Shown piece by piece: positions 10,305 to 20,160 of a stretch of 64,000 nucleotides of DNA. The notes under the pieces were generated by a model, which worked only from the letters and a program-made list of their open reading frames with translations, was not told the origin of the DNA and did not search any database. This stretch comes from Cymbomonas tetramitiformis (Eukaryota > Chlorophyta > Pyramimonadophyceae > Pyramimonadales > Pyramimonadaceae), in the NCBI GenBank assembly GCA_001247695.2, contig LGRX02024796.1:1-64000 (forward strand), in the 5' to 3' direction. The position numbers were made by a program, and so were the translations under genes. Position 1 is the first letter of the stretch, and each line of letters starts with the position of its first letter.

Positions 10305-10817
10305 TGTGCTAGGAGGCAAGCACAAGAGCCCGAGACGCAAGTAAAAGGGCTAAGAAAACGGCTAAGTACAAAAAGCAGCTACAACTATAAAAGTACTCAG
10401 TACGGAGTACAGTATGACCGATCTGAATGATGTTGATGTGAGGTGCCTAGTCTGCTGTACGGTGTACATAGTACAGTTGAGTTATGAATGGAGTTCATGA
10501 ATGTATAAGAGCTCTAAGTGAAGCCAACTTCGGAGAAGATAACTGGACTGAATGAAAAGTAACATAATAAGTGTACGAAACCGTAACAGAGCACACGAAT
10601 ATTGAAAGCATATTACGGATAGTTGACCGCTGTAGTATCGAAATCATACCTCGTGCGGTCGTTTGAGAGTTAGTATAGAATATGTCCGGAAGTGTAAGAA
10701 GTGAAGAAGTTGGAGAGGTAGCCTCCTACAGCTATATAATGCATTCTACACAGATGAATCTGAACAATCCAGAAGGGAAATTGAATATGCAATGCCCCCT
10801 GACACGGGGGTGTTACA
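10305..10817 (+). repeat. 3' LTR of the chromovirus (end inferred)
   Basis: It begins TGTGCTAGG right after the polypurine tract and contains a TATATAA box at 10733-10739, as expected for an LTR promoter. TGTTACA at 10811-10817 is the best candidate end (TG...CA). No 5' LTR is in the window, so the right boundary cannot be checked by alignment. Confidence 0.55.
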
Positions 10818-11785
10818 CGAGCATTCTCAAATAGCATGCTCTGTTTCTATGAGCGAGATGCTCAAGGGCATCCAACGATCTAATGTACACAACGAGCAAT
10901 TACTTAGCCGGCCGATAAAGCTCGAGAGTGACATGCGCGAGGTACACGATCCAAATGGGTTGGAGTCCACAGCTATCGAGCTCTCGATCCCCCTCCATTT
11001 CATTAGATGTATTGGATGCAGAGCCTTCTGTGGATGGAGCGTATGAAGCGAATGAAACTGAAAGTGACCTCCACTTTCAGGCTCCATTCAAAATATATCA
11101 GATACTTGCAGATCCCGGGCATAGGCATGTCGACGGCAAATTTGATTTCGACAAGCCATGAGACGATACGGGCACATGAAAAGTGCGGGGGACGACCTCC
11201 TGCAGGGTCGACATCAAGAATTTGATAAAATCCATCAAAGATCATAGTCGATACAGTTTACAATAGTGTTTGTCGATTGTCATTCGATTGTGACAGTATC
11301 ATTGTGACCACTGCCCAAGTGCCCAACTGCACTTATATGTCTTATTATGATACTAGTATGATACACCGCACCGCAACCTTCCTGAGTATACGTGTTAGGT
11401 CGATTTCGCATATCGATATGACTTTTGGACAGCTGGACACCAACAAACAAGCTTTTTAAAAGATTCGGATATCCAACCAGAGAGAGTGCCCGATACGAGA
11501 GCTTGCAACACTCGTGAATAAATCAATACCTTCGCTACTTTTCACTCCACCAAAATGTTTTGGTAATGTGTTGATCAGTGGCACTCTATGCAATAGAGTG
11601 GGCAACAAAATATTTGCCAAGGCGTTGGTTTTCCTGCGCGCTATTGACTTCGTCCTCTCCTTTCCATATTCCGTTGCATAGAATTCACAACCCATATAGA
11701 TTAAAGAAATTAAAAGTGTAATTAAGTGCACTTAAGTGTTGTTGGCATATACGGCCGTGGTTTGTGCCGAACTTCTTGAACATTT
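10818..11785. other. Unassigned relic sequence right of the chromovirus
   Basis: Short open stretches with coding-like composition occur here: about 10818-11046, then in another frame 10960-11161, and on the minus strand 11456-11731. None carries a recognisable motif and all are broken. I read this as remains of an older element into which the chromovirus integrated. Confidence 0.35.
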
Positions 11786-12890
11786 TTGTATTCAAGGTAT
11801 ATCATACTAGGGATAATAAGAAAGCAGAACACGCAGTATTTTCGATACTCTAGAATTCACTCGAGAAGATGCATACCCACCACAAGAATGAAAAAAGCCC
11901 TCAGGCCCTTCTGCCATCATGGAAAATTTGGCTTTGATGGTCTCGCTTGGGATGCCTACATGGACCCAACAACAGGCATTGGCAGAATCGTTTATGGAAA
12001 TCCCCCCTTCGATGGGAAAGATAAGGGCAAATCTTCGGCGGTTATGACTACCCTGGAAATGGGACATAAAGCGGCCAACACCGTCCCTGGATTTTCAGGA
12101 ACATGGATCCTTCCACTGTCTCCCAAAAACCAAAAAAGATGGTTCGATAAAGGCTTTAAACTTGTTTTCAGATTCCCGCATAACACTATCCCATTTATCC
12201 CACATGGCTATTGGTCGGGTGATGACCCCTACGTTCTTCCAGGTGGTGGATGCTATAAGGATGACTTTTCGGATGTTGTTATCATAGCTATAGACAGTGC
12301 ACCCAGTGATACCCAACCAGCCTTTGACTGGAGGCCCACACAGAGAAAGATTGCCAGATGGTTCCTTAACGTTCTTCCCAAGTCCAGAGTCACGAAGAAG
12401 AGGCTAGAATACACGGGAGTCAGCCTTGATATTTGGAATGAAGTTCTGAACGAAAGCGACAAGGTACTTCCCTCTTCGCTTTGTCCATGGCCCACTCAAG
12501 AGTCAAGACCCTCCTTATCATCAGAGTGATATTGAGCCCTATTATGGTGGTCACCACGACACGACAATCACCAATGCAAATTCCAAGCCCTTCATAAGCA
12601 CCGTGAAATGGCCCAAAGTTCTTACACTCATGGGATACTTCCCTCCTATTTTTGGTACTGTCCTCAACACGATAGGTGTTCCACGTGGTAAGATTAAACC
12701 ACTCCTCAAAAAACTTTCAAGAATTTGTAGGCAACACACCAAAAACAGGCGAGACATGCTGTTTCTGTTAAACACCACCACCACCTTAAACACTGACCCA
12801 CATGCAGTTGACATCTCGAGCAATGAAACCATGACGGAAACAGAAGCCGTGCAACAGTCAAACGATTTTCTTCAAACCCTCTTGCAATAA
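11786..12890 (+). pseudogene. NPPF-motif methyltransferase-like ORF, frameshifted
   Basis: A 247-codon frame (a likely Met is near 11888) carries the order FGFDGLAWDA, IVYGNPPFDG (NPPF at 11999-12010) and a hydrophobic WILPLSP strand. This is the layout of an N6-adenine methyltransferase, where NPP[FY/W] is the catalytic loop; NPPF is also the loop of the PCIF1 family. Near 12467-12483 an indel shifts the frame, and the rest reads to 12890 in another phase (for example MKWPKVLTLMGYFPPIFG). It ends with an acidic/Gln tail. No SAM-binding FxGxG loop is obvious. It could be a module of a decayed mobile element. Family assignment is tentative. Confidence 0.45.
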
Positions 12891-15800
12891 TTTTCAGAAG
12901 TCTTGCAATATAAGATGGTTTGGGAGCTGGGAGTGTAAACTCCCGGCTCCCAACGAGACCCCAAGGGGAGGGGCCGTCCCCCCCCTCCCTCCCCCGCCAC
13001 CCCCCCTCTCCCCCGCCCACCCGGCCACCTTCCTCAACGTCTCCAAAAAACCTCCTTAATCCTTCGACTTCCCTCCCCACCGCTCAGATTCAGCCATCCC
13101 TCCACTCACCCGGCCATAGCTGCTTCTCCACCTTCTAGAGTTTTTTATTGCCTAGAACTAAGCTTTTTCTCTAGATGTCACCCTGCTGAAAAGCGGGCTG
13201 GGCCCTTTTGAGGGCGCGCTATAGCAGAGGGAGTAGCCCCTGGTGTTTTCACTAGCCTGCCTTGCAGGGATACCGCACTCTCAGGACTTTGTCCCCTTTG
13301 CTAGCGTAAATGTTTTATTATTGTTTTATTATTTCGATTTGTCGAAGGAAAGTCGCTTCAGCCCATTTTGCACTACTGTCGAAGGAAAGTCGCTTCAGCC
13401 CAGATGTTCAAGTTGCGAAGTCAGCTCAGTGCAAATTGAGACAAGTTGTTCAGCTATCTGACTGGCCGGGTGAGTATGTTTTTAATTCTTCAGGAAGTTC
13501 GGCCCTCCTGATAACGAAGAAACGCATCAAAGTGATAAACCCCTCGTACGACCGCCGTTCAAAAGCATATCGATATTTTGTGCGACGCAGTTGAGCATAA
13601 TCCAACACAGGCACACCCGCATTTTACACGACGCTGGCGTACTCGGTCAAGTTTCTTTCTGTGTTTCGAGACTGCTCGTCATTGACTTAAAGGCTCTTAA
13701 TTTTGTGACGAAGGTGGCTCTCATCGAGGATGTCACAACTCCGAACACGACCCAAGAGGGGGTCACTGGGAGGTGCCCACAAGTCCCCGATCCCCGACAA
13801 AGCCAACACATTAACCCGCAGACATGTTGTTACGCTGCCCTGACCACCGACACCATGAGATCACCGTACAGGGGGGGCGCTGACGCCCGAAGAAGAACCC
13901 CGCTCACATCGCGACCACAGCCACGTCATTGTCGCCCGTCAGCTATGCGCCTCTCCAACTTACATTCAAGTTTGCAGATCGCCAAAACAGTTCGCAATCA
14001 GCCATCCGAGACTCACGTCACATTTATACCGTGACGACGATCACCACAAATCTACATCAGCATCGCCGCGACGCGAGACCACTTCGAGCCGCTCAAGCAT
14101 CGCAGAGCCACAAACATGACGACGCAAATCCGCTTCGCGATGTGACAACGCCTGACGAGCTTCTGGCGTCGCATGACATGACAACGCGAACACAAGCGCT
14201 TGCAAAAGCCAAACGCCACTCTCACAAGTAATCAATAGTCACAGAGCATCCGAAACGACAATGCCCTTCACAGACTTCCACTGTGCTCGCTCGAGTATTT
14301 AGCTAGCTTATGTTTTCGCAAAGGGATCCGAACCTTTCAAAACCATTCTGCCATACAGTGATATTTCCTTCCAGACGCTCGGTATTAACTATGATATATA
14401 GTTGTATACACTGTGAATCTACATGAATCTTTGTCATTTGCAGTTTGTAAGAGTCTGGTTTGGATCCTCAGAGTGTCCGCACGCCACTTTGAGCTATACA
14501 CGCCGAAGTCGTGCATGCGCGCTTGTTTCACTTGTGAATTGCCCGCGTTGTTGCTTGTTTGTTTGCTTGTTTTACATTTCGCCGCCTGAATGTGAATTCG
14601 AACTCCGGAAACGCGAATAGGAACGCGCGCTCACGAAGTGGATCCACGCAGAAAGCGCGCCTTCGCTTATCATGTTTTCCGTTGCGCATTCACAAACGGA
14701 CACGTTACCTTCCGCGACCGTGGAGATCCTCGACAGACCTAAGACCGTTTGCGAATAGGAAATGTGTCTTAGACACGTTGTAGATTGACATTATTCCTTG
14801 TGAATGCGCAACGCCGAAACCACTCGAAGCTGTGTTGGCTCTAAATTCACACCGCAGGAGTCAACCAGCAGCGAGTGCGCTAGGCAGTGTGCGCGTTCAT
14901 GCGCGATAGTGTCCGAATGCACAAGCCGAATGTGATTCAAGTTCACTTAATGAACTCGCACAGCGCAGGCCTTCCCCGTTCCGAGCGGCCAAGCTGGCGT
15001 GTGAGGCAGCGCGTAGGAATTCACGGCCGTATTTGTGCTGACGCGGGACGTCGAAACGTGGCCAATGCCTTTTGCTGAAAAGGTTGCTAAACGTTTTCCC
15101 CCACGTTTGCTTTTGCACTTTCCATTGTGAATTTAACTCGCGCAGGTCTAGTCCACTTTGAATCCCCACACGGACTCGAGTGGCTCGCCATGGGAATTCA
15201 CTGCCGACGGTGCGCTGACTTGAAGTAAGCCCGCAACCTGACCCATGCCTTTTTGGTGAAGTGTTTGCCCCAAGCACGTTTTTCACGCAGTTTCTACCAT
15301 AGGTCTTACTATGAATTCAGACCTGCCCGCTTGGGAAGCACGCACTAGGTCTCGTGGCAGGTCGTGACAATCCACAACCAGAGTCGCTCGTGCCGGGGCT
15401 CGGGCGCACGGCACGCGGGCCGCCGTGAGTTTCCAATTTGAAAGTGTTGTTTATGTTTTTTCTGAAAGGATTGCTCGTAACTGAGATATCCGACCTCTCC
15501 ACTGGTTTTGAAACTACTCCCCGGATCTTGTTTGAATTCCTATGTTATGGCACCAGGTTCACGAGTGAAGTGACACAGCAGCCACAAGCTCAATGCACTT
15601 CAGGCCAACCTGTGCATGCCTGCCATGGTTTTTTCAAATTTTGTAACAGATTGGTTCGGCAACTTCCGTTGTTTGCGAATCTGCTGTGAATCTTCAGCAC
15701 GTATGCACTTCTTTGCAGCCAAGGCGCCCGAGACACCAGCTTCGCCCAACTTTGTGACCTTTTTGCACCAGGCCACTTGCAGTATCTCCTTTTGGCCAGC

Positions 15801-16070
15801 TTGGCCATACCTCTGGGTCAAAGTTGATGTGGTTCTTTGCTTGTCTTTTGGGGTTGTGGCTCTGTATGGCTTGGTGTGCAGGTCCGCGAAAACAACTTCA
15901 CTGGTGGGTAGCAGCCCACAGCAGACGCACGTCACCCTCAAGCTCGCAGCCCACCGGCAGCAGCGACCTGCCGGCTCCGCAAGCGCGCTCTTCCCTACTC
16001 ACGCTTATACCCCCCTGTCTCCATCTCCCTGACTCCTGACGCCTGCCCTCATATGGAACGCATGACAAAG
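12891..16070. other. Non-coding stretch with a palindrome and short direct repeats
   Basis: No convincing gene. It holds a near-perfect hairpin at 12920-12953 (GGGAGC-GGGAGT arms around GTAA) and a C-rich tract at about 12977-13030. A 26-bp direct repeat (TGTCGAAGGAAAGTCGCTTC...) occurs at about 13338 and 13377, and there are several copies of GTGAATTCA-like motifs around 14.8-15.3 kb. ORFs here are short and unlike proteins. Confidence 0.5.
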
Positions 16071-16520
16071 GCGCGTGCGGCCCGAAAGACGCGTTCGGCC
16101 TGAAAGGCGCGTTCGGTCTGAAAGGCGCGTTCTGCCTAAAAGGCGCGTTCGCCCGGAAAGACGCGTGTCGCCTGAAATGCGCATATCGGTGAAAAGCGCG
16201 TACCGACCGAAATGCACCTTTCGCCTGAAATGCGCAGTGCGCCCAGAACGCGTACATCGCCTGAAACGCTTGATTCGCCTGAATGGCGCGCATCGCCTGA
16301 CTGGCGCGCATCGCCTGACTGGCGCGCATCCGGCCTGAATGGCGCGCATCGCCTGACTGGCGCGCATCGCCTGACTGGCGCGCATCGCCTGACTGGCAGG
16401 CATCGCCTGATTGGCGCGCATCGCCTGAATGGCGCGCATCGCGTGAATGGCGCGCATCGCCTGACTGGCGCGCATCGCCTGAATGGCGCGCATCGCCTGA
16501 ATGGCGCGCATCGCCTGAAG
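16071..16520. repeat. 18-bp minisatellite
   Basis: About 25 tandem copies of an 18-bp unit close to GGCGCGCATCGCCTGACT. The right part (16260-16520) is homogeneous and the left part (16071-16260) is diverged. Because 18 is divisible by three, long repetitive open frames appear on both strands; these are repeat artefacts. Confidence 0.93.
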
Positions 16521-16928
16521 GTTCACACATTTGCACATACGAGGCCAGGACCCGTCTCTGAGGAGGTCCACACACATTTGCACATACGAGGTCAGAACCC
16601 GTCTCTGAGGAGGTTCACACATTTGCACACACGAGGCTAGGACCCGTCTCTGATGAGGAGGTCCACACTACAGCACGTACGAGGTCAGAACTCATCTGTG
16701 AGGAAGTTCACACATCAGGGGGTTGACTCCCCCCTTTGAACAACAGTCACAACCAACACATACGAGGTCAGGACCCGTCTCTGAGGAGGTCCACACACAT
16801 TTGAACATACGACGAGGTCAGAACCCGTCTCTGAGGAGGTTCACACATTTGCACACACGAGGTCAGGACCCGTCTCTGAGGAGGTCCACACTACAGCACA
16901 TACGAGGTCAGAACTCATCTCTGAGGAA
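16521..16928. repeat. About 47-bp tandem repeat array
   Basis: Roughly eight imperfect copies of a unit containing ACGAGGTCAGGACCCGTCTC and TGAGGAGGTCCACACA. Two copies are interrupted by CACATCAGGGGGTTGACTCC, which recurs at 23770 on the other side of element A. That recurrence shows element A landed inside this repeat. It may be the 5' untranslated region of relic element D. Confidence 0.8.
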
Positions 16929-16933
16929 GTTCA

Positions 16934-17147
16934 TGCTGGATTTGACACTGTGACACTCAAAACTGTCACATGTCACTTCCTATGGTAGGCTGGGTGACCG
17001 TCACCAGTAGACGGGAAACACCCGTTAGGTATTTATGTATGCCTCTCTTTTATCTATCACACTTTTACCGTTCTGATTCCGTAACCCTTAACTCAGGGTT
17101 TATCTCACCAGTTAGATATATATTACCGCCGAACTATATATCTGCCA
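16934..17147 (+). repeat. 5' LTR of element A
   Basis: 214 bp, TG...CA, followed two bases later by the primer-site-like sequence. Flanked on the left by GTTCA (16929-16933). Confidence 0.93.
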
Positions 17148-17149
17148 GG

Positions 17150-17162
17150 TTTGGCCCCACTT
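17150..17162 (+). promoter_or_regulatory. Putative primer binding site of element A
   Basis: TTTGGCCCCAC starts two bases after the LTR. The same TTTGGCCCCACGC lies just inside the 5' LTRs of B (about 29859-29872, minus strand) and C (about 50471-50484, minus strand). The shared TGG start fits pairing with a tRNA 3' CCA end; I do not assign the tRNA. Confidence 0.6.
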
Positions 17163-17530
17163 GCGCTTTATTTAGCCACTGCGAGATTGCCACCATGAGT
17201 GGCTAAGCTCGGACGCCTGGGATGGAGTGAGGCGCTCCGCGCGTGAGAGTGCCGGCAGTCACGGGTATGGCCTAAATTTTATGGGTTGATTTACGGCACG
17301 CCGCACCGGTTGGAGAACGATTTTCTTACGGGACTTAACGTTGGACTGGTTTACGTTTTCTGGTTGGATCCCACACCGTTGCGTATCGGCCGCCGCTACC
17401 ACACGACTTCCCGGAATTATTTGATCTCTCACGGCTGCCGTATCGGCGACCCACGCATTTCTTGGCCGCCCGAAACTGCCGCACATCTCACGTTCCATTG
17501 CCTCACTCCGCCCCTTCAGTCCTTCTCACA

Positions 17531-19863
17531 ATGGTTGCTTCTACTCGAGCCACCGCTAGCATGGCGAATCGCCGACGCGCACTAGCCACGATTTTTGATT
17601 CAGCAGCTGCGAGACACGCCAACACTCCAGCCACACCGCCGGCAGCTCAGCCGGCTGCCAATTCAGCAGGTGCTGCGTTTCTGGCCTCAGTGCGTACACT
17701 TCAACGAGAACACTTCGACATGAAGGTCTCCAAGTCCGTTCGTCAAAAGTTATTCGAGGACAAGAACGGGCGATTTTCCGGGACTGAGCGCCACGCGTCC
17801 GCACACTCTTCGCCAGGATGGTCTCTGCGCTGCAGACGGCATTTGTCACGGAGGACATTGGTTTTGCATCCCTTTTCCTGCTGGACAATGCTACCCTTCC
17901 CGTCCGCGTGGAGGCCAACGCCTTGTTGTTCTCCGCGCTTGAGCTCGTGGTTGACCCCGCGTCACCCGCAGCTGACTGGATGGACTCCTCACACTCCACC
18001 TTTCCGAGCGATGGTAAGCGGGTGCTGCTTGAGTTTGCCCGCCGCATGATCCCGGCGGGCGACCCTTTTCAGGGTCAAGCGGACATGTTGGGCATCCGCA
18101 TCTCTGCGGGCGTGGACCCGCATGACAAAATCGGCGACTTCAACGCCGCTCTGAAGGCTGCGAGGACGCGGGCGACACTCCAAGATGAGGACGTGAAGGC
18201 GCTGTTCATCAAGTCCCTCGACACCGTCTTCTACCAGCCGGTGGTGTCGCGGTTGCTTCTCCACGATCAACGAGCCGCTCACGACCTTCTCACGATTCAA
18301 CAATGGGTGCGTGAATGCTACTCCGAGCACGTGCGGGCGGGCATCGCCACGGCGTCCGCACACCGCTACTCTCACGGCACGCATTTCATGGAGGGGGCCG
18401 CCGATGACTCCGGTGGACCCGGCGAGCTCGCGGACTTGAGGACGATGGTCCTCGACTTGAAGCGTCAATTGGCCGCGTTCCTCGACACCGCCGGGTCCGA
18501 GCCGTCCCCACGGGGATTTACTCCTCGCGCGGATAAGCCGGACCGCCGCGTCAAGACCCGCTTCGCGGCCTCACCCCTCCCCAAAGGGGGGAATTGGTCT
18601 CAATCCGTCTCGAGGAAGGTGGCCTTCCACCGCGACAGCGGTGCGACCATCCCGTACTGCAAAAATCAGGTGTGTGCTAAGGGGAGGGCGAGGCACTGGC
18701 ACCGGGACTGCCCGAACGGGGGCAGGACCGGACTCTCGGCCTTCGCCTTCGCCGAGGAGGCCGAGAACTCCGTGCTGGCCGCAAAGTTCCAACACGCCAT
18801 CGACAACGGCGACCCCGTGGAATTCGACGCCCTCTGCATGCTTGCGGGCGGGAAGCCGGAGGTCTTCACCGATCTTTCCGCGTGCTCTTTCTGCGAGGAG
18901 GACGGTGAGGTCCTCGTGTCCGCCGTCACCGAGTTCTCTGAGATGGCACACGCGGCTGGAGCTTCAACATTCAACATCAACACCTTCACTGCCGACTTGC
19001 CGGTGGTGTCGGAGCCGACCGCGCACTCCCCGCCCGCGTCGGTTGAATCCGAGGAGGAATGGACCGGTCCGCCGAACCCCTTCTGCCCTCCCGTCACCCG
19101 CACGTTTGCCGATTTCATTGAGAGCACGGGAGTTGCATTGGGGGCGCCCGACGAGCCGGCCGCGAGCATGAACTTGCTCTCCGCGGTTGAGACACCGGAG
19201 CGCGTGAAGGACTACAAGCCCGCGACCTACGCCGCGAGCGACGATGAAGACGAGGATGCCTCGGTGGCACCGCCGCGGCCGCGGTACGGCGGTGGGAACG
19301 CCATTCCGGGCTTCGGGAGGTCTCTTCTCACTTCATCCTTGGTGTGTGCGCTATTTGTAATTTGTGCCACCGCCGCGCCGCACACCGTTGCCGATGTCGG
19401 TGGTGCCGGTGCGCGCACATGCACGGCTCCACCGGTCGGTGGTGCTACGTGGACTGCCTCAGCAGTCCCGGCTACGGAGGCTTCGCCGACTGAAGTGGTT
19501 CGTGACGTGCCGTGTGCTATTCCGCCTCGTCTCCACCGGCGGGAGCAGAGGCGGCAGGGCCTCTATATGGCTCCGGTGCCGTGGCATCCCGGGCCGCCGC
19601 CGCCTGCCGTGTTATTTGAGGACGGTCCTCCGCTGTCGCCGGCATCGTCTTCAGATGACGAGGCCCCACCGTCGGGCAGCACTTGGCAGCACCCCGGTGC
19701 GGTGCAGCCTCCTGTGATCGAGGATTCAACAATTTCTTCTATACGAATGATTCACTACCGGCCCCGGAGGCCGGCAACTACTTCACCCTCACGCTGCTCC
19801 GAGCCGGACCGCCAGCTCCGAAGACCTCTAGTGGCTGAGATTGATCACACCGTGCCTGCCTAG
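17531..19863 (+). pseudogene. gag: Gag-like protein with C-terminal membrane segment (element A)
   Basis: The start ATG at 17531 opens with MVASTRATASMANRRRALAT, matching the starts in B and C. A one-base deletion near 17799 shifts the frame. From 17818 the frame is open to 19863, covering a capsid-like helical region and an atypical Cys/His knuckle (C-x4-C ... HWHRDCPNGG, about 18658-18720). A long acidic/proline region follows, then a hydrophobic segment (SLVCALFVICATAAP, about 19336-19380), then an Arg-rich and Pro/acidic tail. No protease or pol follows. Gag would build the particle; the hydrophobic stretch looks like a signal anchor. Its role is unknown. Confidence 0.8.
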
Positions 19864-19978
19864 AGATTGGCTATAGTGTAGCTTCCTAGATGTGCAGAAG
19901 AGCTCTCTGAATTTGAGCTGTGCTTAGGGTTTTGGCACTTAACAGCAGTACAGTAATCACTCACCTTTAAGAAAACCG

Positions 19979-20145
19979 GAGAATTGGGGTCAGCCAGCTA
20001 TTCTCACCAATCAGCGTACCCCTCCCCCCCCCGCCAGCGCCAGCGTCCTATGGAATCGCGAAGAATTAGCAATCACGATCTCTTGATCCAGCCAGCTTAT
20101 TTCTTAGCCGTAGACGGTTCACTCACCCCAGCTCAGCCAGTTTCT
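19979..20145. repeat. Subterminal CAGCCAG repeats, left end of the pogo-like element
   Basis: The motif CAGCCAG(C)T-TTTCTTA recurs at about 19990, 20091 and 20134. It recurs at the right end between 23213 and 23380 in both orientations (for example AGCTGGCTGGTTTCTTAT at 23360-23377). Clustered subterminal motifs of this kind often bind transposase. Confidence 0.65.
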
Positions 20146-20160
20146 TAAAAATCTGTCAAT

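Larger units (their letters stand above)
1..10817 (+). mobile_element. Ty3/gypsy chromovirus, 5'-truncated by the window edge, decayed
   Basis: A long LTR retrotransposon read left to right as Gag with a CCHC knuckle, aspartic protease, RT, RNase H, an adenine-MTase-like domain, integrase, chromodomain, a cytosine-MTase-like domain, a polypurine tract and a 3' LTR. RT-RNaseH before integrase is the Ty3/gypsy order, and the chromodomain makes it a chromovirus. The 5' LTR and primer site lie outside the window. The reading frame is broken by about ten in-frame stops, several one-base frameshifts and a MITE, so this copy cannot be autonomous. The two methyltransferase-like modules are the notable additions. 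The exact LTR end is inferred. Confidence 0.9.

Noticed and set aside
16005..16640. Long open frames on both strands across the 18-bp array
   Set aside because: The period is a multiple of three, so any frame without a stop in one unit stays open. The products are pure repeats.
16521..16928. CRISPR-like spacing of about 47-bp repeats
   Set aside because: Repeats are contiguous without unique spacers of constant length, there are no cas genes, and the genome is eukaryotic.
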